Positions 16,402-25,350 of a DNA stretch of 49,453 bases are shown here, in pieces. Source of the stretch: CAYZJV01 sp964482325 (lineage in GTDB: Bacteria; Spirochaetota; Spirochaetia; Sphaerochaetales; Sphaerochaetaceae); the NCBI GenBank assembly GCA_964482325.1, contig CAYZXD010000017.1, forward strand, positions 1-49,453. The letters run 5' to 3'. A program made the translations under genes and the position numbers. Numbering within the stretch: position 1 is the stretch's first letter; each line of letters opens with the position of its first letter. A model generated the notes under the pieces. That model did no database searches, was not told the DNA's origin, and saw only the letters and a program-made list of their open reading frames with translations.

Positions 16402-16437
16402 AAAAGGCTTGTCGTGTCTGCGACAGGCCTTTTTATT
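16402..16437 (+). terminator. Rho-independent terminator after enolase
   Basis: A 13-bp stem (AAAAGGCTTGTCG pairing with CGACAGGCCTTTT, one G-U pair) at 16402-16414 and 16421-16433 with a 6-base loop, followed by TTTATTT. Confidence 0.85.
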
Positions 16438-16490
16438 TCTCTATGAATATTATATCATACGCCTTTATATTTTACACATGGAGGAATATA

Positions 16491-17090
16491 ATGAGACGAA
16501 CTTTTCTTGTTTTCACCATACTGATCCTTATCAGTACTGCTACTTTAGGTGCAGCAGAATGGGAAATCGGTGCAAGTGTGGGAGGAAATCTCTCCTTCTT
16601 CTCTACAGAAGGATTAATGGATATTGCTTTAAACGAACGGACTTTTCGATTTGGCCTTACAGCCGGATTCTATGGAGCCTACGAATTTCATAATATGCAG
16701 GAGACCGTATACCTTTCTGTACTACCAGGAATCTCCTACACCATGAAAGGATTTCGCGTAGATGATCTTAAAATCAATCTTGATTACCTCGAGTTACCGA
16801 TGCTCTTAAAAGCTCGCATACCACTCGATGCCCCAGTCGATCCCTACCTGCTCATAGGGCCTTTTGTTGGAATAAATGTAGTACGAAGAATATCTGACAC
16901 AGGATCCACCACCGTTTATACAGCAGAGAAAAAAACAGACTTCGGCCTCATAGTAGGTGCCGGAACTGAACTTGAACAGAATCTTTCAGTTGATCTCAGA
17001 GCAACCTTTGGATTTGTAAACACCTTTGAAAGTAACAACAGAAACCAGAATCACTCAATAGCACTTGTCGTTAGTTACACGATTCTCTAA
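16491..17090 (+). CDS. Small outer membrane beta-barrel protein
   Basis: A 199-residue protein with a signal peptide (MRRTFLVFTILILISTATLGAAE, cleavage near residue 21) and a mature domain of alternating amphipathic strands ending in VVSYTIL, resembling the 8-stranded OmpX/PorT-like barrel families. Typical segments are AGFYGAYEF, LPGISYTMKGF and GAGTELEQNLSVDLRATFGF. The start at 16491 is fixed by GGAGG about six bases upstream; the frame runs open to 16443 but that region contains the ribosome site. Its last 36 bp overlap the convergent recX gene. The specific function is unknown. Confidence 0.75.
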   Translation: MRRTFLVFTILILISTATLGAAEWEIGASVGGNLSFFSTEGLMDIALNERTFRFGLTAGFYGAYEFHNMQETVYLSVLPGISYTMKGFRVDDLKINLDYLELPMLLKARIPLDAPVDPYLLIGPFVGINVVRRISDTGSTTVYTAEKKTDFGLIVGAGTELEQNLSVDLRATFGFVNTFESNNRNQNHSIALVVSYTIL

Positions 17091-17678
17091 ATACGCTCTA
17101 ATAGCCGCACTACTAAACCCTTTTCGACGTAATTCATGTGTTAACTTGAAGGTATCATCAGCATACTTTCGTCCGAGACGTTGGGCGGCATTTTCGATCG
17201 CTCGTTGTGCTGCTTCTTCATCAGAAAACCATTGTTGCACAACTGTTTCGGCGACCGATCGATCTATTCCTCGCTGTTGCAGCCGCATGATCAGAACCGC
17301 AGGCCCCTCAGGATTCTTTCGTTGACGTGAGACAATATACTGTTCTGCAAATCGCTCATCACTGAGTAGGTTTTGTGCTGCCAAATCATCAAGCTGTGTC
17401 TTGATGATCTCTTGAGGGAAGTTTTTCTGTTGTAATTTGAGTTCTAGTTCTCTACGACCGTGTTCTCTGCGTGCAAGATAATCCATTGCCTTTATTCGAC
17501 AGCGCTGAGAGAGCACCTGTGTGCGCAACTGATAAAACTCAGACTCGGTAAGTTCCTGATTTTCCCGTACCCCAAATTGTACCGCTTGCATCTGAGAAAT
17601 AAAAAAAGAGGAGCCCTCAGCTGGCACGGCAAAGTAGCCGTCCTTGGAAGCTCCTCTCTGAATAGTGGCGTACGCCAA
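17055..17678 (-). CDS. recX: Regulatory protein RecX
   Basis: A 207-residue protein. RecX binds RecA filaments and modulates their growth. The three-helix repeats are visible: AMDYLARREHGRRELELKLQQKNF, then LLSDERFAEQYIVSRQRK-NPEGPAVLIMRLQQRGI, then the C-terminal HELRRKGFSSAAIRAYLE. The first 45 residues are extra and unlike the core. It starts 12 bp after rpsI, so it is cotranscribed with ribosomal protein genes and not with recA, an unusual context. Its 3' end overlaps the convergent barrel gene by 36 bp. Confidence 0.9.
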   Translation of the reverse strand: MAYATIQRGASKDGYFAVPAEGSSFFISQMQAVQFGVRENQELTESEFYQLRTQVLSQRCRIKAMDYLARREHGRRELELKLQQKNFPQEIIKTQLDDLAAQNLLSDERFAEQYIVSRQRKNPEGPAVLIMRLQQRGIDRSVAETVVQQWFSDEEAAQRAIENAAQRLGRKYADDTFKLTHELRRKGFSSAAIRAYLENRVTNDKCY

Positions 17679-17690
17679 TGTTCCTCTCGC

Positions 17691-18107
17691 TTAACGTTTG
17701 GAGAACTGGAACTTGCGACGTGCTCCGGGCTGACCAAACTTTTTACGCTCAACCATACGGCTGTCACGAGTCATGAATCCACTTGCATGCAGTGCAGGAC
17801 GATTGTTTTCATCGTACTGAACCAGTGCACGAGCAATGCCATGACGGCAGGCACCAGCCTGACCGGTAGGACCACCACCGGTGACATTGATCACCAAGTC
17901 GAACTTAGTCAGATTATCAGTCACATCGAGCGGCTGACGCACCATGTACACGTACAAAGGATTCCCAAAGTACTCTTCAACCTTGCGACCATTGATCACA
18001 ATATTACCCTCGCCTTCGCGAAGATATACTCGAGCAACAGCAGTCTTACGACGACCGGTACCCAAACCAAGATTTACATTCTGTTTTTCACTTTTCTTTG
18101 TTGCCAC
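17691..18107 (-). CDS. rpsI: 30S ribosomal protein S9
   Basis: A 138-residue S9 with the conserved GTGRRKTAVARVYLREGEGNI start, NVTGGGPTGQAGACRHGIARAL in the middle and the basic tail GARRKFQFSKR, whose terminal Lys-Arg reaches the P-site tRNA. It lies 15 bp after rplM, the standard gene pair, and upstream of recX. Confidence 0.98.
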   Translation of the reverse strand: MATKKSEKQNVNLGLGTGRRKTAVARVYLREGEGNIVINGRKVEEYFGNPLYVYMVRQPLDVTDNLTKFDLVINVTGGGPTGQAGACRHGIARALVQYDENNRPALHASGFMTRDSRMVERKKFGQPGARRKFQFSKR

Positions 18108-18122
18108 GTTTCTGCTCCTGCC

Positions 18123-18551
18123 TTAGATTTCCACCTGAATAGGCTGCTGTGCTGTATGCGGATGATTCTCTCCTGCATACACTTTCATGTTGGTAAACAG
18201 CTTGTACCCCAACGGACCCTTAGGAAGCATCCCCTTCACAGCATGCTCCATGGGAAAGGTGGGCTTACGAACTACCATATCCGCATACGACTCTGTGGTC
18301 AGACCACCGGGATAGTTGGAGTGGCGGTAATACTTTTTATCCTGATACTTGTTGCCCGAAAGTGCAGCCTTCGCAGCATTAACAATAATCACAAAGTCGC
18401 CCATGTCCTGGTGAGGAGCATATTCAGGCTTATTTTTACCACGAAGAATTCGCGCAGCAGCAACTGCCACACGCCCTAATTCCTTACCTTCAGCATCGAT
18501 CAGATACCATTTCTTTACAATCGTTGCCGGTTTTACAAAAATAGTTTTCAT
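18123..18551 (-). CDS. rplM: 50S ribosomal protein L13
   Basis: A 142-residue L13 with the family patterns WYLIDAEGKELGRVAVAAARILRGKNKPEYAPHQDMGDFVIIVNA, KYYRHSNYPGGL and MLPKGPLGYKLF-NMKVYAGENHPHTAQQP. Length is normal. It is the first gene of rplM-rpsI-recX; the leader contains a short palindrome (18571-18588). Confidence 0.98.
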   Translation of the reverse strand: MKTIFVKPATIVKKWYLIDAEGKELGRVAVAAARILRGKNKPEYAPHQDMGDFVIIVNAAKAALSGNKYQDKKYYRHSNYPGGLTTESYADMVVRKPTFPMEHAVKGMLPKGPLGYKLFTNMKVYAGENHPHTAQQPIQVEI

Positions 18552-18570
18552 CTACATAACCCTATGTTCA

Positions 18571-18588
18571 AGAAGAGCTTGCTCTTCT
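18571..18588 (-). promoter_or_regulatory. Leader hairpin in front of rplM
   Basis: An 18-bp perfect palindrome (AGAAGAGC-TT-GCTCTTCT, plus strand) that can form a 7-bp stem with a 4-base loop, 20 bp upstream of the rplM start. It has no U-tract. Leader structures near rplM serve L13 autoregulation in E. coli; a similar role here is only a suggestion. Confidence 0.4.
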
Positions 18589-18616
18589 CTCATAATTTTC
18601 CGCAATCAGCGGTGTA

Positions 18617-18645
18617 TCGTTACACATTTTCCCAATGTATGTCAA
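18617..18645 (-). promoter_or_regulatory. Candidate rplM-rpsI-recX promoter
   Basis: On the minus strand a perfect TTGACA (18640-18645) is followed after 17 bp by TAACGA (18617-18622), a poor -10 box. The leader would be about 60 nt and contain the palindrome at 18571-18588. Confidence 0.45.
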
Positions 18646-18899
18646 TACGTAGCGACAAATTCGCTATATCGAGAGAACCTGGACCACATCGATGCAAACT
18701 TTGCAGGACTCACGCTGTTCAGAACAAAACCCCTGGGAAAGGAAGGATTGGGAAGAGGACTCGGCACTGACCTCTGTAGTGAACTTGGTGATACTGCGGT
18801 GCACCATCTGCCACCAGTATTCTGTTAAAAACCATGATGCCGCCAGAGGCGACAGTTGGCATACTAACGGGACGAAGGGCACTTTGTCTACCCTCTTTG
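18646..18899. other. Gene-free stretch between uvrD and the rplM promoter
   Basis: About 250 bp without a credible reading frame; the short frames here lack ribosome sites and family resemblance. It can form several small stems, for example AGAGG/CCTCT around 18753-18774, CGCC-AGA-GGCG near 18841 and a bulged ATACTG.../...AGTAT stem around 18792-18821. I checked for signatures of RNase P RNA, tmRNA and SRP RNA and saw none. It could be the uvrD 3' region or an unrecognised small RNA. Confidence 0.4.
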
Positions 18900-21155
18900 T
18901 CACTCTCTCGCCAGTTTCTCCAGAGGAGCCCGATCGGTGAAAAAGGTGGCGAACTTGCCCGTGGAAAATCGGACATCAACCATCTCTTTGCCGCGAATGG
19001 TTCTTACTCCCTGCACCTCACCTTCACCGAACGCATCATGGTATACCCGGTCCCCGAGAGTGAAAGAAGTTTCGCTTCCCTTTTTTGGTTGAGTACCCCC
19101 TGATTTGGTAAATGTGGAAACCGGAGCAACTATGATATTCGCATGTTTTCCCGTTCCTTTCCGTACAGCTCCTGAGTAAGCCTGATTACGATTACGCCGT
19201 TCATCAAGAGCACTCTGATGACGATACCCCTGAAAGGAAGTTCCATAGGCATGACCCTCTACCGTTACCAGTTCCCGCGGGATTTCGTTGAGAAATCGTG
19301 ACGGCGTATGGTATTCACTCTTGCCCCACATGGTTCTTCGGTTACAGCACAGGAGGAACAGCTGCTTTCTAGCCCGGGTGACGGCCACATAGAAAATCCG
19401 CCGTTCCTCTTCGATATCGGCATCGGACGTACTGGTCCTTCCCGGAAACAACCCCTCTTCAAGACCGGTGATGAACACCCGGTCAAACTCCAGCCCCTTG
19501 GTATTGTGCATGGTGATCAATGACACTCCGGGAGCACTGCCCGGATCGGTCGATCCCAGCGTGGTCGGGTCAAGGGTCAATGATTCAAGAAATAACGTAA
19601 TTCCCTCAACCCCAGCAGGATACTCTCCCACCGTACCGACAAGCGTTCCCAGATTATCCATCTTATCGGTCTTGTTCCGTTCATCCTGCAACCGATAATG
19701 CTCCACCAGGCCCGACTGCTCAAGCAAATACTGCAAAGCATCAGTATTGCTTTGTGCCAGCAGCCGCTCTGCTTCTCTGATCATCCTGGCAAAATTCTGA
19801 GCACTCTCACCAGCCCGTGAAGACAGTGATCCCGTTTTTGTTACACGATCAAGAGCATCCACTAAGGAACACGGCTGCTGTTGAGCATAAGAAATAATGG
19901 TATCGACTGATTTATTTCCCAACCCGCGAGACGGTTTATTGATCATCCGCTTGAAGTGTACTTCATCGGATTGATTCAGCACGAGATGCAGAAGCGCCAG
20001 AGCATCCTTGACCTCTTCCCGATCATAAAAACGGAGAGCACCGATGACCTTGTACGGAATGCCGCTTTGGGTAAATAACGTCTCAAAAGCAACCGATTGC
20101 GCATTCGTCCGATATAACACAGCCGCATCATCATAATTTCCGCTGCGCCGCAGTTCAGCAGCGACGCGCAGTGCCTCATCACGCTCACTGGAAACATGTA
20201 CGACCGTAGGTAACTGCCCACGGTCATTTTCTGTCCACAGCCGCTTTTCATGCCGCCCGGTGTTCTGCTGTATCACCGAACCGGCAACAGAGAGGATACT
20301 CTTGGTGGACCGGTAGTTCTGTTCGAGTTTTACCACACGGGTCCCCGGATATACATCGGGAAAGGAGAGAATATTCTCCACCTCAGCCCCCCGGAACCGA
20401 TAGATACTCTGATCATCGTCACCGACCACACAGATAAAGGTATCGGGTCCCACCAGACGCTTGAGCAGATTGAACTGAGCGATATTGGAGTCCTGATACT
20501 CATCGACCAATACCATGCGGAACTTGCGATGTATCATGGCAAGCACACGGGGGTCGTGATCGAGCAACTCGATCGATCGCCCGATAAGATCGGCAAAATC
20601 GACATTACCGATTTCATGCAGCCGCTTTTCATACTGACTGAACTGACTGCGGAAATGAACATCACCCCTGAACTGCATCAAATCGGGATGTTCCGGGTCA
20701 AGTCCCCGATCCTTGGCAAGCGAAATAGCCTTGGCAACCGGAGCAAGTTCGGTCTTCTTACTCGTCGGATACAAAGAAGCAAGCAGGGAGAGTGAATCAT
20801 CGTCATCGTAGATCGTAAAGGTTTGATCAAGCCCGATGGCTGATCCATAGCGTCGTAGCAGCCATGCCCCGAATGAATGGAAAGTGCGGATATGCATATC
20901 GGAAACATCAACTGAATCGACCATCTGTGCAACGCGATCGCGCATCTCCCGGGCAGCACGGTTGGTAAACGTCACCGCCAGAATTTCCCACGGCTTGAGG
21001 TGCAACACCTCAATAGCATAGGCAATCTTGGTCGTGATAACCCGCGTCTTTCCCGATCCTGCCCCGGCAAGTACAAGCAGCGGATGACTGTTTTCCAGTA
21101 CCGCCTCCCGCTGTTTATCATTCAGCTGTCCAAGATAGGTATCAATAGCACTCAC
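18900..21155 (-). CDS. uvrD: UvrD/PcrA-type DNA helicase
   Basis: A 751-residue superfamily 1A 3'-5' helicase for nucleotide-excision and mismatch repair and for clearing RecA from DNA. The motifs are complete: LNDKQREAV (Q motif), Walker A AGAGSGKTR, motif II LVDEYQDSN, GDDDQSIYRFRGA (III), LEQNYRST (IV), TMHNTKGLEFDRVFITGLEEGLFP (V) and VAVTRARKQLFL (VI). The last 60 residues (GDRVYHDAFGEGEV...APLEKLA) form the Tudor-like RNA-polymerase-binding tail typical of PcrA. Its ATG overlaps the rimO stop by 4 bp, so the two are translationally coupled. Calling it pcrA would be equally fair. Confidence 0.95.
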   Translation of the reverse strand: MSAIDTYLGQLNDKQREAVLENSHPLLVLAGAGSGKTRVITTKIAYAIEVLHLKPWEILAVTFTNRAAREMRDRVAQMVDSVDVSDMHIRTFHSFGAWLLRRYGSAIGLDQTFTIYDDDDSLSLLASLYPTSKKTELAPVAKAISLAKDRGLDPEHPDLMQFRGDVHFRSQFSQYEKRLHEIGNVDFADLIGRSIELLDHDPRVLAMIHRKFRMVLVDEYQDSNIAQFNLLKRLVGPDTFICVVGDDDQSIYRFRGAEVENILSFPDVYPGTRVVKLEQNYRSTKSILSVAGSVIQQNTGRHEKRLWTENDRGQLPTVVHVSSERDEALRVAAELRRSGNYDDAAVLYRTNAQSVAFETLFTQSGIPYKVIGALRFYDREEVKDALALLHLVLNQSDEVHFKRMINKPSRGLGNKSVDTIISYAQQQPCSLVDALDRVTKTGSLSSRAGESAQNFARMIREAERLLAQSNTDALQYLLEQSGLVEHYRLQDERNKTDKMDNLGTLVGTVGEYPAGVEGITLFLESLTLDPTTLGSTDPGSAPGVSLITMHNTKGLEFDRVFITGLEEGLFPGRTSTSDADIEEERRIFYVAVTRARKQLFLLCCNRRTMWGKSEYHTPSRFLNEIPRELVTVEGHAYGTSFQGYRHQSALDERRNRNQAYSGAVRKGTGKHANIIVAPVSTFTKSGGTQPKKGSETSFTLGDRVYHDAFGEGEVQGVRTIRGKEMVDVRFSTGKFATFFTDRAPLEKLARE

Positions 21156-22516
21156 GAGGCATCTCCCTGTTGTACCGGTATCGCCTCAAGGTCAATTCCA
21201 TTCACCCGGGTAATCCCACAGCGCACGATGGTTCCCGGCACCAGATTCCGTCCCATGATCACGGTAAGTCCATCCACCTCGGGAGCCTGATGCGGTATCC
21301 GTCCGATTGCGAGGTCCTCCCCCTCAACGAGCTCCTCGATCAGCACATCCTGGACGGTTTTTACAAATCGCTCAAGGCGATCATGTGTAATTGGTTCCTG
21401 CAGTTTTTCCAATTCCTTCTGATACCGCGCTGCCTGCTTTGCCACTTTCACATGTTCCTCTTCAGTCCGATCGGCAAAAGCCGGAGTTCCCTCCTCACGT
21501 GAATAGGTGAACGACCCGACCCAATCGAGCCGGGCTTCACTGACGAAACGCTTAAGTTCAGCAAACGTCTCTTTCGTCTCTCCGGTAAATCCAAGCATGA
21601 ACGTGGAACGCAAGGTTGCATCAGGCAACACGTTCCGGATTGTGTTGATTAGCTCAAGATACTGTTTCCGGTCACCGCATCGACCCATTGGACGCAACAC
21701 TTCAGGATGGGCATGCTGAAACGGGATGTCGAAATAGGGGATGACACGATGGTGCGTCCGTACAAATTCCGGCAGTTCGGCAGGAAAGGCATCGGGATGG
21801 ATATAGAGCATCCGAATACGAAATTCTCCATCAAGATCTGCAAGCGCTTCAAGCAGTTGCATAAACTGTGATGTATGATCACCGATATCGGTCCCATAGG
21901 CTGCAAGATCCTGGGCAATGAGATTCAGTTCGACAATACCCGAATCAATGAGGCGTTTTGCCTCTGCAATCACGGCATCAAAGGGTCGACTGCGAAGCGA
22001 TCCGCGAATGAGCGGAATGGCACAGTATCGACATCGGTGATTACACCCCTCTGATATCTTCAGATACGCCGATCCGGGATAATTAAATAACGTTCCCCGA
22101 AGGTCACTCTCCTCACGTATCGGAGGATAGGCAGGAAGATCCACAGCCCGTTCACCACTGTAGATACGGCGAACCAGATCGGTGATTTTCCGCAGATCTC
22201 GGTTGCCAAAAATTCCATCGGCTTCTATGAGATCTTCAGAAAGTTCATCTCCATAGCGCTGACTGAGACATCCGGTCATTATTACCTTCGCATCAGGATA
22301 TTGGTCCCGTAGTGCAAAGAATGTGTTAACCGACTCTTCCCGGGCAGATTCAATAAACCCACAGGTATTTACCAGAATAACATCGGCATCGTCTGCTGAA
22401 AGTGTGACCGTACAGCCCTCTTCAACAAGCTGCTGGACCATCACCTCGGCATCCACCTGATTCTTCGCACACCCGAGGTGTTCTACATAGATTCGTTTTC
22501 CTGTTATCCCACCCAT
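21152..22516 (-). CDS. rimO: Ribosomal protein S12 methylthiotransferase RimO
   Basis: A 454-residue radical-SAM enzyme that adds a methylthio group to an aspartate of S12. An N-terminal cluster domain begins VEHLGCAKNQVD; the radical-SAM motif is CNHRCRYCAIPLIRG (CxxxCxxC), and a C-terminal TRAM domain ends VRCGITRVNGIDLEAIPV. The N-terminal cluster cysteines (GCAKNQ, NTCGFIESA, GCLSQRYG) are intact. The GSLRSR motif separates RimO from MiaB-type enzymes. GGAGGAATTC precedes the ATG. It is the first gene of a two-gene operon with uvrD. Confidence 0.95.
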   Translation of the reverse strand: MGGITGKRIYVEHLGCAKNQVDAEVMVQQLVEEGCTVTLSADDADVILVNTCGFIESAREESVNTFFALRDQYPDAKVIMTGCLSQRYGDELSEDLIEADGIFGNRDLRKITDLVRRIYSGERAVDLPAYPPIREESDLRGTLFNYPGSAYLKISEGCNHRCRYCAIPLIRGSLRSRPFDAVIAEAKRLIDSGIVELNLIAQDLAAYGTDIGDHTSQFMQLLEALADLDGEFRIRMLYIHPDAFPAELPEFVRTHHRVIPYFDIPFQHAHPEVLRPMGRCGDRKQYLELINTIRNVLPDATLRSTFMLGFTGETKETFAELKRFVSEARLDWVGSFTYSREEGTPAFADRTEEEHVKVAKQAARYQKELEKLQEPITHDRLERFVKTVQDVLIEELVEGEDLAIGRIPHQAPEVDGLTVIMGRNLVPGTIVRCGITRVNGIDLEAIPVQQGDAS

Positions 22517-22537
22517 GAATTCCTCCTGCTTCGAGCA

Positions 22538-22566
22538 AGTCTGGACAACTCGATAAGGAGTGTCAA
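22538..22566 (-). promoter_or_regulatory. Candidate rimO-uvrD promoter
   Basis: On the minus strand TTGACA (22561-22566), 17 bp, CAGACT (22538-22543). The -35 is perfect, the -10 weak. The leader would be about 15 nt and include AGGAGG. Confidence 0.45.
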
Positions 22567-22709
22567 GAGGAGATGAAAATCCCTGTCGCGAATATTATTT
22601 TTAATCTTGTCAATTTTTTATGACAAACAGATCAGTTTATTCACCTAAAATGGAGAAAATCCAAATATCTGAAAGATTTAAAGTATCTATACCGTGCATA
22701 GTTGTTTAC

Positions 22710-22738
22710 TTGCATTACTGGGCGTCTTCGTATAGTAT
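22710..22738 (+). promoter_or_regulatory. Candidate oppBCDF promoter
   Basis: TTGCAT (22710-22715), 17 bp, TAGTAT (22733-22738); an overlapping TATAGT (22731-22736) is an alternative -10. The leader would be about 42 nt. No riboswitch or operator was recognised in the 270-bp gap between rimO and oppB. Confidence 0.4.
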
Positions 22739-22786
22739 CGGTTAGTACGTTTTCATCACACCATTCTCATTGTCGCGAGGTTGCCA

Positions 22787-23716
22787 ATGACAAAATACAT
22801 TATCAGAAGGCTGTTGGGTATTATTCCCACGCTCTTCATCATCGTAACGATCAGCTTCTTCATCGTCCGAATCGCTCCCGGTGGTCCCTTTGATGGGGAA
22901 CGGGCACTGCCCGAGGTAGTCAAACGGAATATTGAAGAAAAATATCACATGAACGACCCATTGGTGCTTCAGTACGGTCGTTATATGTTTGATGTAATGC
23001 GCGGAGATCTAGGCCCGTCATATCGGTATAAAGATCATGATGTGAATTTCTATATTTTCCAGAGTCTCCCCAATTCCATGATCCTCGGTGCCATCGCCAT
23101 TTCCATAGCGATATTCTTCGGGATATCCAGCGGTATGCTTGCCGCGGTAAAACAAAATACCTGGGTCGACTATCTCAGTATGGCAATAGCAGTGGTAGGG
23201 ATATCTGTGCCGCTCTTTGTCATAGGACCGGTACTGCAATATATATTCGCCATGAAGCTCCAATGGCTTCCCACATCGGGTTGGTTTACCTCAGGAGATG
23301 GATGGAAAACGATCATCATGCCGGCAATCACTCTGGCATTCCTTGATTTTGCCACGATTGCACGACTTACCCGATCAAGTATGCTGGAAACGTTGCGAAG
23401 TGATTACATTAGAACCGCCAAAGCAAAGGGAATGAGAAACTCCTCCATCATCTTTAAACACGCCATGAAGGGAGCCATGCTTCCCATTGTCAGCTACCTC
23501 GGACCTGCTTTTGCCGGTATCATTACCGGATCAGTAGTGGTCGAACAGGTATTTAGAATCCCGGGACTTGGAAAGTTCTTCGTCCAATCTTCTTTCAACC
23601 GTGACTACACCCTGATCGTAGGGGTCGTGATCGTCTACTCAGTGATTCTGGTGATCATGAATTTCTTTGTGGATATCATCTATTCACTACTCGACCCACG
23701 AATCACCTATAAGTAG
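22787..23716 (+). CDS. oppB: Oligopeptide ABC transporter permease OppB
   Basis: A 309-residue inner-membrane subunit of the oligopeptide importer. It opens with the family start YIIRRLLGIIPTLFIIVTISFFIVR, has six predicted membrane helices, and the coupling helix is in the conserved loop RSSMLETLRSDYIRTAKAKG. A TTG six bases upstream is in frame, but the ATG at 22787 has GCGAGG at the right distance. It is the first gene of oppBCDF. Confidence 0.94.
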   Translation: MTKYIIRRLLGIIPTLFIIVTISFFIVRIAPGGPFDGERALPEVVKRNIEEKYHMNDPLVLQYGRYMFDVMRGDLGPSYRYKDHDVNFYIFQSLPNSMILGAIAISIAIFFGISSGMLAAVKQNTWVDYLSMAIAVVGISVPLFVIGPVLQYIFAMKLQWLPTSGWFTSGDGWKTIIMPAITLAFLDFATIARLTRSSMLETLRSDYIRTAKAKGMRNSSIIFKHAMKGAMLPIVSYLGPAFAGIITGSVVVEQVFRIPGLGKFFVQSSFNRDYTLIVGVVIVYSVILVIMNFFVDIIYSLLDPRITYK

Positions 23717-23731
23717 GATTGGAGAGAACGC

Positions 23732-25339
23732 ATGCGCATATTTACTAAGAAAAAACCAACAGCAGCTACAAACGAATTCAATCAGGTTGTAGTCGGCAAT
23801 AGCCTTTCCAAAGATGCCTGGAGACGATTGAAAAAGAATAAAATGGCAGTTATCAGTGTCATTATTGTTGCAATCTATATCCTCCTCGCAATTTCCGCTC
23901 CGATTCTTCCCATCTACCCGTACGACCAGATTATCCTCGATCATCAGCATCTCAAGCCCTCGTTTACCCGTAATGCCGGCGAATTGTTGCTCGAAAAGAA
24001 GCTTGCAGATATCTATACTCAAGCCTGGCGGCAGGGACGGATGGCAGTAACCCCCGAAGAGGAAGATATGCTTTGGGCCTGGATTGACAATAATGAGGCT
24101 AGTAAAGTGTGGGATTATATGCTGATTGAAGGGAACCGACAGATTGAAGAGGGACTCTATACGCTCAATGCATCGGAACAGCGAACCATCGATAACCTCG
24201 AAAAAAAGTTAAAAACGGATATCCTCATCTCAGTGAAAAAAGTCTGGTTTACCGATTCTGCTACCGGTAATCGGCAGAATGTAGAAAAACTTCCCGTTGA
24301 AACCATTGTACAACTCTATGCCGATCTCATAGGAGTCGATATTGATCCGGTGATAGAGCAGTATGAACGTGAGATCCGACAACAGATCATGAAGACGATA
24401 ACTGCCCAGAACACTGACTTGTCAGAAGCTGAGTACGAAGTCCTCCTTGAGAAAGAAATCGAAGGGATGTCAAATCGTGAACATGACAACCTTATTCGAG
24501 ACAATATTTTTGCAAAGATAGCCAGTCAAGCAGAAGATATCGCCCTTGCTGATATGAAGGACTTGGCAGAAGATGAGTCGGCACCATTTCCCATCAAGGA
24601 AGAAGTTGCAATCAAAGGATCACTCAGTGCTGAGGTGGAAGCCTCTCGCAAACATGATCGTCAATATTATCTGGGGACCGATTATCAGGGACGGGATATG
24701 TTAAGCCGTATTATCTACGGTGGTCAGGTGTCCATTGCCATCGGATTTATCGGTACGATTACCAGCGTGCTCATCGGAATCGTCCTTGGTGCGCTGGCAG
24801 GATACCTCGGAGGAAAAGTCGATTACTTCATCATGCGTGTGGTCGACATCATGTATGGCCTTCCCTATATGCTGTTGGTTATTATCGCTATGGCAATTTT
24901 CGGAAGGAATATTCTTAACCTCTTCTTTGCCCTTGCGATTATCAGCTGGCTTACGATCAGTCGTATGGTTCGTGGTCAGATTATGTCATTGAAAAATCAG
25001 GAATTCATCGAAGCGGCCCGTTCGATGGGAGCCCCCACCTGGCGCATCATATTCCGCCACTTGGTACCGAACTCACTCAGTGTCATTATTGTCTTCTCTA
25101 CTCTGAGAATTCCTTCATTCATCATGACCGAGTCGTTTCTCTCATTTTTGGGACTGGGAGTTCAGGCTCCGTATGCATCGTGGGGCTCTTTGGTTGGAGA
25201 TGCGGTCGGGGGTATGACGTTGTATCCGTGGAAACTTTTCTTCCCAGCGGCAGCAATGACCATCTTCCTCTTTGCCATGAACTTCCTCGGAGACGGACTA
25301 CGCGATGCCTTTGACCCACAGAGCAAGAACCAGCTATAG
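23732..25339 (+). CDS. oppC: Oligopeptide ABC transporter permease OppC with a large extracytoplasmic insertion
   Basis: A 535-residue protein, much longer than the usual roughly 300. The N terminus (KDAWRRLKKNKMAVISVIIVAIYILLAISAP) and the region from YYLGTDYQGRDMLSRIIYGG (about residue 312) onward, including the coupling loop EFIEAARSMGAPTWRIIFRHLVPN, are typical OppC. Between residues about 85 and 310, after the first membrane helix, lies an insertion of about 220 residues rich in Glu, Asp, Lys and Ile and predicted to be mostly helical (for example VETIVQLYADLIGVDIDPVI). It should project outside the membrane, where OppA docks. The frame is uninterrupted and codon use looks like the neighbours, so this is not an assembly artefact in appearance. 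The insertion matches no domain I know. Confidence 0.93.
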   Translation: MRIFTKKKPTAATNEFNQVVVGNSLSKDAWRRLKKNKMAVISVIIVAIYILLAISAPILPIYPYDQIILDHQHLKPSFTRNAGELLLEKKLADIYTQAWRQGRMAVTPEEEDMLWAWIDNNEASKVWDYMLIEGNRQIEEGLYTLNASEQRTIDNLEKKLKTDILISVKKVWFTDSATGNRQNVEKLPVETIVQLYADLIGVDIDPVIEQYEREIRQQIMKTITAQNTDLSEAEYEVLLEKEIEGMSNREHDNLIRDNIFAKIASQAEDIALADMKDLAEDESAPFPIKEEVAIKGSLSAEVEASRKHDRQYYLGTDYQGRDMLSRIIYGGQVSIAIGFIGTITSVLIGIVLGALAGYLGGKVDYFIMRVVDIMYGLPYMLLVIIAMAIFGRNILNLFFALAIISWLTISRMVRGQIMSLKNQEFIEAARSMGAPTWRIIFRHLVPNSLSVIIVFSTLRIPSFIMTESFLSFLGLGVQAPYASWGSLVGDAVGGMTLYPWKLFFPAAAMTIFLFAMNFLGDGLRDAFDPQSKNQL

Positions 25340-25350
25340 GAGCAGAACAA

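Noticed and set aside
17460..18479. Long plus-strand frame (339 codons) opposite rplM and rpsI
   Set aside because: It is the antisense shadow of two universally conserved ribosomal genes, has no ribosome site and resembles no family.
18664..18940. Short frames on both strands in the gap after uvrD
   Set aside because: Composition and lack of start signals do not support coding.
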